Assembly: GCA_025890175.1 (NCBI GenBank)
Contig: JANPYM010000004.1
Coordinates: 1,371,134-1,435,133 of the forward strand
DNA: 64,000 nt
DNA from: Ciborinia camelliae
Taxonomy: Eukaryota; Ascomycota; Leotiomycetes; Helotiales; Sclerotiniaceae
Reading direction: 5' to 3'
The notes beneath the pieces were generated by a model. The model made no database searches. It was given only the letters and a program-made list of their open reading frames with translations, and was not told where the DNA came from. Numbering within the stretch: position 1 is the stretch's first letter; every line of letters starts with the position of its first letter. Both the position numbers and the translations under genes were made by a program. Below are positions 22,531 to 34,061 of this stretch, one piece after another.

Positions 22531-23100
22531 ATGGTGTATATTAGTACTATACTGTACATGGGGGGATCAAGTAGTGAAAGTTGCTTGGAATTTTGCCTGG
22601 TTGCGGCGGTTATACAGCACTCATCTGAGGTTTAAGTATATACCACAGATTTCTGTTAGTTTCTTGTTTGCTGGACTAGCTGGCTTGATTTTCTGACTTT
22701 GGATAGATTGATTCCTTAGCTTTCTCGAAGAGTAGCGGAGCTGTGCAATATGACAAAACGGCATGAATCTGCTCACTTGAGATCAAACATCGAGGACACC
22801 AGAGTTTTGAAATACCATTATAGTTAATCATGACAGATAGAAGTCGATGCCATTATTGAACTGCGGCTTATCATGAAAGCAACCCCACCAACGAATCCCT
22901 TCGGATGAAGCTTGATCCGAGCGGCCGCATTTATCCGTAACCTAAAGCTCCATCAATTCAGCCTTGTAGAAACAATAATTCGAGGTTATTATTTATTGTG
23001 ATCTTTCTGCGAAGCATACGAAAACAAAGTCAAGCCAAAAAGGACGGGAAATCGAAAGCTTTAGATATCCTCATTTCACTCTAACTATCCGAAAGTCAAC
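22531..23100. other. intergenic between bZIP and ICln-like genes
   Basis: 570 bp with the 3' flank of the bZIP gene and the promoter of the next gene. A NotI-type GCGGCCGC palindrome lies near 22921. No gene seen. Confidence 0.45.
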
Positions 23101-23999
23101 ATGCCTCTGTCAAAGATCCACGCCACGCCAGCTTTGGACTCATTTACACCTTTAGTAGAACACCAAACACAAACACCAAGCACATTCTACGATGCTAGAC
23201 CTGTACTACATTATCACGCTAAGGGGGCGCGCGCAGTTGCATACGGAGACTATATAAAAGAATTACCATTCTTTGCTGACGGCCCGGCGCAAAATACAGA
23301 AGCTGTTGCAGTGGAAGCTGTTGATGCTTTCATTTCCACTGAGTAATTGTTCATCTCTCACCATTGCCTATGTGCCGCAAAGGCTAATTTTGTTTCCCCC
23401 CCAGGAATGTAACTATATTCAACAATGCTACTTCAGCCGGGCTCGCAATTCCTTACACTTCCATATCTCTTCATGCTATTCAACGTCTGCCTGATCCCAC
23501 CGATGCTTCAAAAGGAGAGGTGATTGGGTTATTTATGCAATTAGAGACACCTCCTCCAGCCGGAGATGATATACCTCCAATCATCGAGTTGGTTCTCATT
23601 CCTGCCGAGTCAGATTCTACCCAAATAATGTACGAATCTTTATCGAACTGTTCAAATCTTGTACCAGATGAAGAAGACGAAGATATGGAAGGAGGAGGTG
23701 CGGAAATTCAATTTGAAGGTAATATTGGATATGAAGGTATTAGTGGACTTCCTGGAGTACAACAAGGAGCTACCGACGGGGGATTGCCACCTCCATTCCC
23801 TGGCAGTGGGGGCTGGATTACTGCTGAAAATGTGTCGGAATATTTTGATGCAGATGGTAATTGGATTGGGGGTGAGGAGTCTGTTGAGATTCTAGGTGAT
23901 GGCGCTGGAAGAGTAAGAGGACATGATGAAGTAGCTGGGGAGACGGCAACAAATGGTCATGATGAAGATGAGGCAAGTAAACGCGCAAGGACCGATTGA
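23101..23999 (+). CDS. ICln/Lot5 family protein (regulator of volume decrease domain)
   Basis: Exons 23101-23342 and 23405-23999, with a 62-bp GT-AG intron, give 278 residues. The N-terminal part folds as the PH-like domain of pICln/Lot5 proteins: FYDARPVLHYHAKGARAVAY, then TENVTIFNN and AIPYTSISLHAIQRLP, then a QLETPPP loop and ELVLIPAESD. The C-terminal half is acidic and glycine-rich (PDEEDEDMEGGG), as in the family. Animal ICln helps assemble Sm rings on snRNAs; the yeast relative Lot5 is poorly understood. So the role here is likely cytosolic/nuclear chaperone-like, by family only. It ends in a basic KRART tail. Confidence 0.85.
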
Positions 24000-25367
24000 A
24001 CAGCCCACGAGATGGTTTACTCGGTTGCTGGAGCACTAACGCTTATGATTACGAAGAAAGGTTTTACAAACAAACAGCTATCTGACTGCTTTAGAAGAAG
24101 AAAAAAGATACCACAGATATTAGAATACTGCAAAGCGATAGTCACAATAAAACCATTACAGGTGTGAGAGATGGTATAGATGATGACCAAAATCTGCATC
24201 AAATCATCCCACACATTCTGTTCATGCGCAGCATCGACGTTCAGATTTTTTGGATTTCCGAATGCCAAGTCGCAAACTATTCGTACCCTATGCAATCACA
24301 TACTGCGGCCTTCTGCGTTAAGTTTTCAATACTTTAAAGCCCAGTCACACGGAGATCATGTGTGGCATGACAAACGATGAATATAGCTAGAACATAGGAA
24401 ATGGCAACTAGAACATTAGTACCCAGGTCCACTCCAAGAATGTCGTGGTCTCCCATGTTTCAAAGGACTATGTCTCATAGGGCTGCCCGTATAGTACAGT
24501 TACTATATGTTTAGATTTTGTTACTTTGAATTCTAGATGTCGTAGATATAGACAACACGTTGGAGTCGTCTGGTTTAACTTCTTCCACTGATATATACCT
24601 AGAAAGGTAAGTAGAAGGGCTCTAGCTGAGCGTACGGAGTAGAAAGCGGATGGAAAAGTAATAGATGGTGATTCGGAATATCTTGAAAATATTCCTATGG
24701 CATACGCATAGAGCCGCTAACTCTACAGACGAGATGACGTTCCGTTCGGTTATTTCGTACTTTTCGTACTTTTTGTTATCCTGTGGGCCTTTTTTAGTTC
24801 AATTGGCTTAGTTCATTTTCATACAAAGCGATCCGCTGTATTCTACGCCAAGCCTAGGTTTCAGAGAACTTCCATTTTTTAACTTATTTTCTTTCTCCAA
24901 GAGGCGTTCTAGTTCTCATTTATAGTAGGAGGCCAACAAACAGAGACCCCAATGTTCTTGTCCTACTCTTGTCATCTAGATCTAAGTCTAGGTTTAATAG
25001 CTATTTCGACACTTAACCTTGTCCTACAAAAAGTCGGCTGACTGTGTTCAAAACTCATTTCCTATATTACTTATACCAGTACCTACTGACTGGTACTTGG
25101 ACTACATCTACTCTGTGTTGATCTTGTTGTGTGACATTATCTACAAATGAACGCGTAAATATCTCGACTGTACAAGAGACACTCGACTGCTGGAGCCATG
25201 AGATTGGAAACCTCGGTGGAGAAATGATTTTCACGAAAACTAAAGATTCTTGAACTAAAAGAATGACTTCTTATATTCCCTATTGCGAGCGCTCGTATAT
25301 ATTCCGCAACTGAATGAAGTCGTGTACTTTATGAAACCCTCTTCCTTTCGTATACCATGCGTATATC
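24000..25367. other. intergenic, convergent 3' flanks
   Basis: About 1.4 kb between two genes that end toward each other. Frames present are short and featureless. AT-rich with several GTACT/AGTAC words. No gene supported. Confidence 0.45.
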
Positions 25368-28300
25368 TCACACTCCAAGGACCTGACTCTCGCTATTCAA
25401 AGTCTCCTCGTTACCATGCCGTCTCATAAATATTCCTCGGTTCGCTCTCAAGCGTCTTTGAAGCCATTTCTTGGAATCGGAATTTGCTGTCCTTTGGCCA
25501 TCTTTTGTGACCCTGATTCTAGGAGCAGTTTCCTTATTTTCCAGCTTATCAAAAGCGTCAGTTTCCCCAGTGACGGACTTTTGGCCCTGAATTATTCTCC
25601 ATGAATCGGAGAAAAAGTCAGCAGCTTCATTCACAAAGAATGCTAAGGCGACTAAAGGAACAGAGACCGCAAAGGTGATGCCCACTGAACAGAATTAGAC
25701 GAATCCTCAAATTTATAGATATAATTGGGTCGGGGCACCTACGCAATCTTGAGTAGGCCCACCCAGGGCTATAAGAAATATTTCCGGATTCATCATGTGG
25801 AAAGCTAGAAATATTCAGAGCAAATAGAGATGAGAGAAATGTAATAGGCAACTTCATTCCAGGTCAGTCGTGTTCTACCTAGCTGTAGAAAAATAAAAGG
25901 AAATGCTCACGAATATAATCGTAACAACTGTGAAGACCATTATTGTCCTCCCTTGTCTTGTTGTATCCTCAGACTCTTTGCGGGCCCATATAGCCTCTGA
26001 AATATTTGCGTCCTTTTGTCGCATATCCAGTAGATCGTTAATCTATGGATTTTGAAGTGAGCTAAGTGATCAAGAAAAGTTATCAAGATTACGAACTCAC
26101 ATTTCTGTGGACTCTATCCGCATCGTAGATAAGCTTTTTCATCTCTTCGAGCACCTGATCAATCCTGCCCAAATTTCGATAGTATTCAACAATATCATGG
26201 TCGCCTAAGAATCCAAAGGTATCTTCTAGAACCATATTCTGCATTGTGAGCACATTATTGATGATATTTAGTTCATCCTGTATGTCCTTCACCTCTTTTA
26301 GAAGGGTAATCTCGCTGCTGATATTGTATTTGGAATTCCTATCAGCGTGGCCATTGCCGTCAAGCGTCTTCATAAATTCTTCGAAGAGGCGGACTTCGGT
26401 ATCAGCCTAAAACGGTCAGTAAGATAGGAAATGCGACGGATTAGAATTGCAATTTGTGGGACATACTGCTTTGGCAATGGCAGAAGCAAATATTTGCAGC
26501 AATTGCTTTTTATCTTTCCCAAGTTCTCTGTCTATCGTTCTTCTTGCACACAGAGCCGTGACGAGAGCAATCATTTCGTGAGCGGAGGCGATGTGTGGCC
26601 GCTGATCCTTATCATTTATGATGTGATCGCTGATGACTTTCTGTATATCAATTGAACCTTTATCTCCTTGCCTGTGACATGATGTAATGATTGTTTCTAC
26701 ACATCAGATATGATCAGCAACTCTTCCTGGATTGATCGGGATGACTGGTCTACCATCATCAATTACATAAACCCATAGTTGATCAACCATACACAAGAGG
26801 TACTCGCTGCTGTCTCTGACATTACATGCCATTTGTTGTTGATGCCGCATCAATACTTGGTCTATGTTTCTGGACTCTGTGTCTTTCAAAGAGTGATAGT
26901 AGAATTGATCTAAGGTAACCGAGATGTGAACGTCCTCATTTCTCGATCGCCTGTAGCATTCTATCATGCCATTCTCCCATAAGTTTTGATCCCCAGATAG
27001 AATCACTGGGGTTGAGGGTACTTCTTTCTTTGATGCTGTTGTTTGACTATTCAGACTTTCCATAATTTGCTGCAGCTCTCTGTGATGCTTTATTTTGGTG
27101 AAGGAGAAGTATGGCATCTGGAATTACGATTAACATCATCTAAGACTCACTGGAATGCAATATATTACCGAAAGTGCAAGTTTCAAACCTCTGTTTCGAT
27201 GATCTCCACCCCACCTTCGCTGATATCGATTTGTGTCTGATGCTCTATCCCACGGATGGAGGGCCTGTTTGATTGGTTAGATGAGTATGGCGAATTGTAT
27301 GATTGCCCTTACCCTAAAAAATGGCTGTAGAAACTTGAAAGCGGGCCCTGTTTGATCCAGCATCTTGAGACAAACAGTCGTTCATGAAAGCACTCACTCG
27401 AGAATATTTCTCAACTGTTTCTTTGTATTTATCTCGCGACGACATGCTGGAATTGCTTCCAGGCCGCCAAGAAAACCTCTTCCTGGATGGCTGCGATGGA
27501 TTCGCATTTGAAGGTACTAAAATTTCTTTGGAAGAATTTTCTGTTCTGTGCGGCAATCTACCATCTCTATTTTCCTTAAACTGGTCATAAACTGAGTCAT
27601 AATAGACTGCCTGCGTTAGGTCCTATGGTTAATCAGCATCGATATCGAAAAATAAATTATCATCCTCACTTTTAGCCATAATTTCTATGTAGATTTATGT
27701 TATTATTTCCACCTGGTTGACAATACTTGTAGGTATGGACTTACATTGTTAGCCGGTAGGTGCATCCATTTTAAATCGACTGCGTCCTTGATCTGGTAAG
27801 CGTCCGCCCATGCCGAGATGATTCGCGCTGGTCCAAATTCGTATAAAATATTGTAGACTGAGAATTTAGATCTCTCTATCGCATGCTCTGGAAAGATTGC
27901 CATGATATAGGCATTCGTATTTCTACATATCTCCTCCGCACCGTTGAGACAGATTGGCTTATCTAAAGTTTGCTTCGATGACCTTGTAATTTCATGACGC
28001 TCGGGTACAGTGAGCCATTCCTGCATTTCAACGAACCGCGGGCTATCTTTAGAAATGACTTCAGCGGCTTTCAGTCCTGCTGTATCTTCCTTCTCAATAT
28101 CTGCCTTATTGATGGCCATTATCTGCACAATGTCTAATCGGTCATACCAAGCTGCCCAGTGCAATGCCGTCCAACCCGTGGTTTCTTTCTTGGGTTTAGG
28201 GTCATTGGCATGCTGAAAGTTCAGAAAGCAAAGTACTATTGCCTCTTGTAGAGCTTCTGCGGCACAATGCAGTGGAGTCTTTCCAATTTTGTTGGTTTGT

Positions 28301-30151
28301 GCAAGCTTGCGCTCGAATTCTGGATCGTTTAAAACCGAATATTGGACCACCTTAGTGAGGCCCTTCTCAGCGGCCCACTACACAATCGAAGAATCAGAAT
28401 TATTATCATGAGCTTTTTGTTGAATTATTACCAGCTTGATGTCTATTCTAGACCCTTTAGGAGAGAGGCTGGGAGCACAATAGATTCAGATTTCACTTAC
28501 ATGCAATGAATTCTTGCGGTTGGCATCGGTCCCTTCGCTGTTTACACCGAATTCCAGCAGACATAAAGCAACATCCTCATGTCCATACTCAATCGCATTG
28601 TAAGCTACTGTACAGTCCTGGTATATCTCGGAGAACATTTTGTAAAACTCCTCGTCATTCTTTCCATAATCCCAAAGTCGCTCCACGACTCCGATACAAT
28701 TATTGGTCGCTGCGTCGTAGAGTATGGTAGGGTGACGAGCATTGCCTCTTGACAAAATTTGATCTCGCGTCATGTGCTGAAGTAGATACAGTGCCAGTTT
28801 ATCATGCCCTTTCATACAGGCAAGATTAACAGGATAACAACCACTCCTTGTCTGAGCTGTTATATTGGCGCCTCGATTCACCAATTCTTTTGCGACATCG
28901 ACATGGCCATTTTCAGAAGCGACATGTAACGGCGTCCGATTTATCTCCGAGATTGCTTCGGGGTCGGCACCAAAGTCAGTCAATATAATCTCAACTACAT
29001 TCACCCAGCCTTCCTTGGCTGCAAGATGTAGAGCAGTGCAGCCATCATTATCCTTTTGAGCAGCAAAAGGCTTGTGGTCTTTCAACATCTTCACAACATC
29101 CAAATTTCCCTGCGTAGCCGCAATGTGAAGTAGATTCCACCCGTATGGGTGGGGATTGGTAACATCAACAGCAACACCATGGTCCAGCAATGTCTTTACA
29201 ATCTTCACAATGGGCTCTTCGGGGCCTTTGCCCCGCTCACACTCTCCAATCGCAATTTGGAGAGTTGTCTTATCTTCTTTGAACAAACGTTCGGAAACAG
29301 GCTTATCGGCTATTAGTGCAACGTATAGTGCGGTCCAGCCTTCGCGGTTTTGAAGATCGGCTTCTGTGCCGCACTCTAATAGCAGCTCTGTCATTTCCAC
29401 TGAGAAATTGCTGGCTGTCACTGCATAAAATAATGCTGTACATCCATCAACATCTTTTCTGTTAGGGTTGGCCTTTTCAACCAATAACCGAACCATATCT
29501 AATGATCCAAGTTTAGCAGCTTCATGAAGGGCGATGCTACCATTTTCATCCATATATTCGATGGCAAATTCATCTGCGTCCAATAATGACCTAAACCTTG
29601 GCAAATCTTGTTTTCTAATCGCATTTATGAGCCCAAGACTATGGTCTTTTGGATGCTCTGTTGGAGGTGAACACCAGTCAGCTATACTTTGTTCAATCTT
29701 AACTCGAACCCATTTCTTTTGGCTTACCTGGAATTAATAGACGTGTTGTTTCACGGGGACCTTGTTCTCTTCCACCTCCAGCATTGGAGCGATCCCTTTC
29801 CATGACAGCCCGAATTGAAGCAGAAACTGCCTCGAAAATACTAGCAATGGTTTCGAGATTCCTATAAATCAATTCAAATGAAGAAGCAAAAGTTTATTAT
29901 ACTTCATGTTAGAAATGATGGTTTAATATGCCACAAAGTAATATGTACAGCGGCTTTGTCAGGGTCGTGGGGGGATGCCCATATATCAGATTCCTATCCT
30001 GTAATGACTTGCAGAGATAATAAATAGAATACCAGCCTGGTGGCCAGTTGAAGGCAAGATTTGCGACTCGGATAGCCATTTGCAACCCTCCAACTCTGTG
30101 ACTTTTCAGCCGCGATACGTGGTCACATTCAATTTGCATGATTGCATGCAT
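25368..30151 (-). CDS. ankyrin-repeat protein with C-terminal CorA-like membrane domain
   Basis: Large multi-exon gene. The first five exons fit exactly in phase: 30151-30033, 29861-29728, 29681-28501, 28377-27745 and 27622-27398. The ATG at 30151 gives MHAIMQIECDHVSRL. Exons 3-4 code for about ten ankyrin repeats (for example GSIALHEAAKLGSLDMVRLL, TALHLAAKEGWVNVVEIIL, TPLHVASENGHVDVAKEL). The rest has the fungal ankyrin-CorA signature: TLDQFYYHSLKDTESR, MVDQLWVYVIDD, then a long helical region with RQKDANISEAIWARKE, then TIMVFTVVTIIF joined to LPITFLSSLFALN, and a last helix (GITFAVSVPLVALAFFVN). This is the family often named CorA-like Mg2+ transporter. The canonical GMN motif after the first membrane helix is absent, so ion transport is doubtful. 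One junction around 27250-27363 is ambiguous. Function unknown; ankyrin parts suggest protein binding. Confidence 0.85.
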
Positions 30152-30922
30152 TATGCAGATCAGAGAGAATGAACTTTCTCCTCAACTTTGAGTATGGTTC
30201 CCGATATCATCTTCCTCGGAAGTTTCATAACCAAAATATTGGATTCGTTGAAGTTTGTTGAAGTTATGTTGGCAAGAGAGGCTCGAGAGGTTTTATATAG
30301 GTAATTTATAGCACCAAGGCCTAAACTTTTAGCATCACCCTAGCTCCAACTTACCGACTTTATCAACCAAAACTACAACTTCAACACCTCCAAATATCTA
30401 TCTTTCAATCTTAAAGTCCATAAAAATAAACTATACTTGAATATCCTTCAACTATCATTCAGACTTTCAGAAGTTCTTTCCCTCTAATCGATTTATTATA
30501 TAATTTCTTGGAAACAAAAGCAGTCAAGTTGAAGAATTGCGATATGCAATAAAACCTAACTCTGATAACGACCCCCTTGCAAACTCACTGACGTGTCTCA
30601 TACCTCTTGGTGATAAGTTTACCACAATTGATTTTCTTTCCTTTCTCCAATCCATCTATATCGTCTCATCACAAAGGTGTTTCGCTCTCTAGGTACCCTT
30701 TCTTTAAGTTTCCCCAGTCTCAATCCCCAAACTCTCGATTTATAAAATATGGTTCCGACCTTGTTTTAGGAGTTTATAAAATTTGTATGTTTAGGTAAAG
30801 TTATGGCAGATATAGTGCATATATACCTTATATATCAAAGTAAAGGAGTAAGTAGATCTATATTTATATCTCATCTGAGAAAGGAGTTAGCATGAGATAT
30901 TGTATTTTGTCGAGTTAGGATA
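30152..30922. other. intergenic upstream of the ankyrin-CorA gene
   Basis: AT-rich, CT-rich promoter-like sequence of the minus-strand gene from about 30152 to 30480. Beyond this nothing is supported up to the repeat at 30923. Confidence 0.45.
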
Positions 30923-30984
30923 TGTTAATATAAAATAGTTCTACATACACTAGCTCGATACACAATAATAATAAGTTCAATAGG
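30923..30984. repeat. hairpin repeat, copy D (short form)
   Basis: Contains TATAAAATAGTTCTACATAC followed by ACTAGCTCGATACACAATAATAATAAGTTCAATA-type sequence in two parts. It lacks the central palindrome of copies A and B. The copy at 35759 (opposite strand) matches it almost base for base over about 60 bp. Confidence 0.7.
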
Positions 30985-31039
30985 ATATAAACATGAAGCC
31001 CTGGGGTTTATTTGAATCAGCCTGAAAGGAGTAATCTTA

Positions 31040-31330
31040 CTCATCTCTGAACCCTCCCGCTAAACTTTACTCCCTCTTCCCCTTTCTTCTCCTTTTCCAT
31101 CCTAATCGTATCGTTCGCTAAATCTTCCAACTCATAAATTAATACCCCTTCGCGAAAAGCCACATCTATATTCACATCTATTTCTTCATTCTCTTTTCTT
31201 ACTCCGAGCTTCGACTTCCATCTAGATCTGTCTAATCAAACAAACCGCTTGTCCAGCTACAATCCTATCGCCAATTTTTACACAGACGTCGATTGGTTTA
31301 CCTGGAAATGGTGTTGTTATGTTGTTATGT
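31040..31330 (-). pseudogene. decayed biotinyl domain of a biotin-dependent carboxylase-like protein
   Basis: On the minus strand from about 31325 downward the frame reads PFPGKPIDVCVKIGDRIVAG then QAVCLIRQ, the usual first half of a biotinyl/lipoyl attachment domain. It then meets a TAG stop exactly where the biotin-accepting lysine of the MKM-type motif is expected, and continues MEVEARSKK before a second stop. A shifted frame afterwards reads REGVLIYELED, like the end of such a domain. No carboxylase or other domain adjoins it. It lies between two hairpin repeats (30923 and 31454). I infer a gene fragment left after deletion or transposition. Biotinyl rather than lipoyl is judged from the GDRIVAGQAVCLIRQ style. 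Confidence 0.55.
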
Positions 31331-31453
31331 GGTTTGGATTTGAGGGATCACCGAGAAGGCGTCGAGGAGAAAGTTTGGGTGGAAGATGGGGTGGGAGATG
31401 TTAAAAAAAAGCTTATAGTGTTGGTTTTTGGGATGGGCTAACGGGTGTTAGGG

Positions 31454-31541
31454 TTTGTTGATATAAAGTAGTTCTATATACACTAGCTTAGTCATCGAGC
31501 TAAGTTCTATGGAATCGGAGCTCGATACACAATAATAATAT
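31454..31541. repeat. hairpin repeat, copy C
   Basis: Carries GATATAAAGTAGTTCTATAT, CACTAGCTTAGTCATCGAGC, TAAGTTCTATGGAATCGGAG and CTCGATACACAATAATAATA. It shares the CACTAGCTTA..CATCGAGCTAAGTTCTAT block with copy B and the CTCGATACACAATAATAAT end with copy D, so it joins the long and short forms. Confidence 0.72.
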
Positions 31542-32113
31542 CAATAAAAGGGTTAACCCTAAGTAAACTCCAATGGCATCGAATTTGCCAATATTAGTCT
31601 TCGGGGTGCGGGGTTGTTTGAAGCTCAACACGAGGTCAGTTTCTGCTTTCCCTTGCCAGATGAAGATGCAGTATACTTAAACACTAGTACTTTCATCTTC
31701 CGCATTTTATAATACCTGGGAATCACGTTTTATCCGATGATCTTCTACTTCTACATACAAAATTCGACTTTTCTCTGCACTGGAGTTTGGTTTCAGTGCT
31801 TGAGATTTAAGTTCTGAAGTACAAGGTTGAGTAATTTTCTTCCATTTCAAAAAGAAAAACGATAGAGCGAGTTCGCAGAGATCTGAGGAGATTTTGAGAT
31901 TTCACGGAAGGGGGGCACGATGATTCGGAGCAAAAGTTTGGTTCGTTCCATAAACATCATGATCCAGCTAAAAGGTAAAGTAACTGCCACCATTTTAATA
32001 AACTCATCACACATCATATTGTATCCAATAAATTAAGCCTCGAATCATAATCCCTCATTCCTAATTCTCAATTTCCCATTTCAAGCCATAATCCCCCTAT
32101 CTCTCACTCCACC
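31542..32113. other. intergenic, 3' flank of the GPI-protein gene
   Basis: About 570 bp, no coding-like frame. Confidence 0.45.
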
Positions 32114-32882
32114 CTACAACAACAACCTCATCCCCACTGCCGCAATCAACACACTCCCCCCAACCCACTTATCCATCTTCCCCGCCATGCCCGTAAACGA
32201 CGGCGGCGTCAACGTCGCAGTACTACTACCCGTAAACGTAACATTACTTTCCCCACTGGTCTTTGTCGCACTCTGCGATCCAATCGGCGGTGTAGTTGGC
32301 GTTGTATATCCCGGAAGACTAAGTAGATCAGTTGCAGTGACACTTGCATGTGTAGTTGGGATTATCGTTGGGGAACCACTAGCAGGTGCAACGGATGAAG
32401 GAGCGACCGATTGGAGTACACCAGTTAAGGAGTAGATGGCTGCGCAGGCAACGAGGTCCATCCCATCTGGACAGCACCAGACAGTGAGATCGGTGGCTTG
32501 GGTACAATAGTATCCCTCGGAGCAGGAATCTTCAACTCATATTAGTTATCGTTCCGAGTTAAGAGATAGATATATGTATGTGACGAGAGGATGGAATACC
32601 ACCAGTGCCAGTTGGGCAACAAGTTTCCTTCGCAGTAGGATCAAAGCAATGAAGATCCCCATCAGTCGAAGCACAAGTTTCATAGCCCGTTCCGCAAGCT
32701 TCTGCACAAGTGCCGTAGCCGCTGCAGAAAGTTTGAGAGGGTTGATAGCCCGATTGACGCTTGACAAGACTGTATGCTGGATTGAGAGACTTGGCTGCTA
32801 ATTTGTATGGGATACCCTCTTTTACTGTTGCAGAAGCAAAAGCTGCCAGAATGAAGGCTGCGATGAGAGTTTTGAAATGCAT
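32114..32882 (-). CDS. secreted cysteine-rich protein, predicted GPI-anchored
   Basis: Start ATG at 32882 gives a typical signal peptide (MHFKTLIAAFILAAFASA), so the longer upstream frame is ignored. A KR dibasic site follows near residue 39. The mature N-terminal domain has 12 cysteines in a tight pattern that includes two CC pairs (ETCCPTGTG and TVWCCPDGM). A Ser/Thr/Pro-rich spacer, likely O-glycosylated, comes next. The end is a hydrophobic tail (GGSVLIAAVGMRLLL) after small residues, the usual GPI-attachment layout. One intron splits the cysteine domain, with donor GTATTC near 32597 and acceptor GAAG near 32531; the codon is completed as Asp (DSCSEGYYC). The likely site of action is the cell wall or outer membrane face. 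Function unknown; fungi have many such proteins. Confidence 0.8.
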
Positions 32883-34061
32883 TTTGAGATTATGAAGAAA
32901 AGCTCTCGCGATTCTAAGCGAATGTGGTAAGGAAATATGCTTTGGTGACAGATAGCAATGAAATGAAATTCTTGGAAGTGATGTAAAAGTTGGAGAGCAT
33001 ATCAAAGTATGAGTGGTCCCAACTACTTATATGACATACAACTCCTTGTCTTAAGCCTCCGCTATCATGTCAATATTACTATCAACATGGTAGTTCCAAA
33101 AGTGGAGGCGAAGCATCAATTCATAATTTGGAAAATACGGCTGAAGCAATACAGCAAGCCGTTTGTCTCTAGAGAGTGTTTTCACATATATTGAGTCTCT
33201 GTTAATGTGAGGCTTCTTGGGCGTGAATCATGCCCGCTTGGAAAATAGTAAGATGTTAAAATGAAGGGGGTAGGTACCGAAAGCCATCGGTTTACACTTG
33301 GCGGCTACCTTCAATCATACTGGTAGTACTGCATTGAAGCGCGGAGATTCCCAGTGAAGATATCCAATAGTAGATAGCAATGGCTTTCGCCAACCTCACT
33401 GAAAAGGCACATTCATTTCGTTTCAGCCTTTTGGGAAGAAATGAGAAATATGGCTGGTTGTGAGCCCAAGAACTGTCAATTTCCAAAATAGTAACAGTGA
33501 TATCACTCGAAATCTTTGCTTTTTGATTGGACCAATGTCAAGGCTGACGGAAAGCCTCTCTGCATGCTTTCGGGTTTGAGCTGAAATTGTTTTCACTGCT
33601 TTCAAAGAAAAACAAAGTCTCGGCTCGTACTTGAAACACCGATCCAATTGAGACGGTCACTAAAGCAACGTAGAATTGAAGGAAGTCGAAAAGATCTGGT
33701 AATTGAAGGTTCAATACCTAAGTAGATGATCGATATCAAAATTGATGTTTCTGGGAAGGTTCAAGTGTGGGTTGTGACTCGTAAGGTAACGAACGGTTGG
33801 TATTGTATGGAAATGGCAATGGCAGTGGCAGTCTATGAAAAAGGGATTTGTTTAAAAAATGAGTCCTTAGAGTGAATTCCATAACCTCCAGGGCTAGATA
33901 GGTATTCTTACAAAGCAATATTACCAACTTCGGACTTCGGACTTTGCACTTCGCAACAAAGCAAGGCAAACAAGTCAAATATGCATGGAATTACAGTTGA
34001 ATAGTAAATTCTCAACATGGACAACATTTTAATGGAATATCTAAATAAATAAATCAAAACA
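32883..34061. other. intergenic, divergent promoters
   Basis: About 1.2 kb between the GPI-protein gene (minus) and the NmrA-like gene (plus). Frames of 60-80 residues are featureless. It likely carries both promoters. Confidence 0.45.

Noticed and set aside
22065..22559. 164-residue minus-strand frame rich in Phe/Ser/Leu
   Set aside because: Antisense of the bZIP basic/acidic region; the plus-strand bZIP signature is decisive.
32187..32435. 82-residue plus-strand frame with membrane-like composition
   Set aside because: Antisense shadow of the Ser/Thr/Pro spacer of the GPI-anchored protein.
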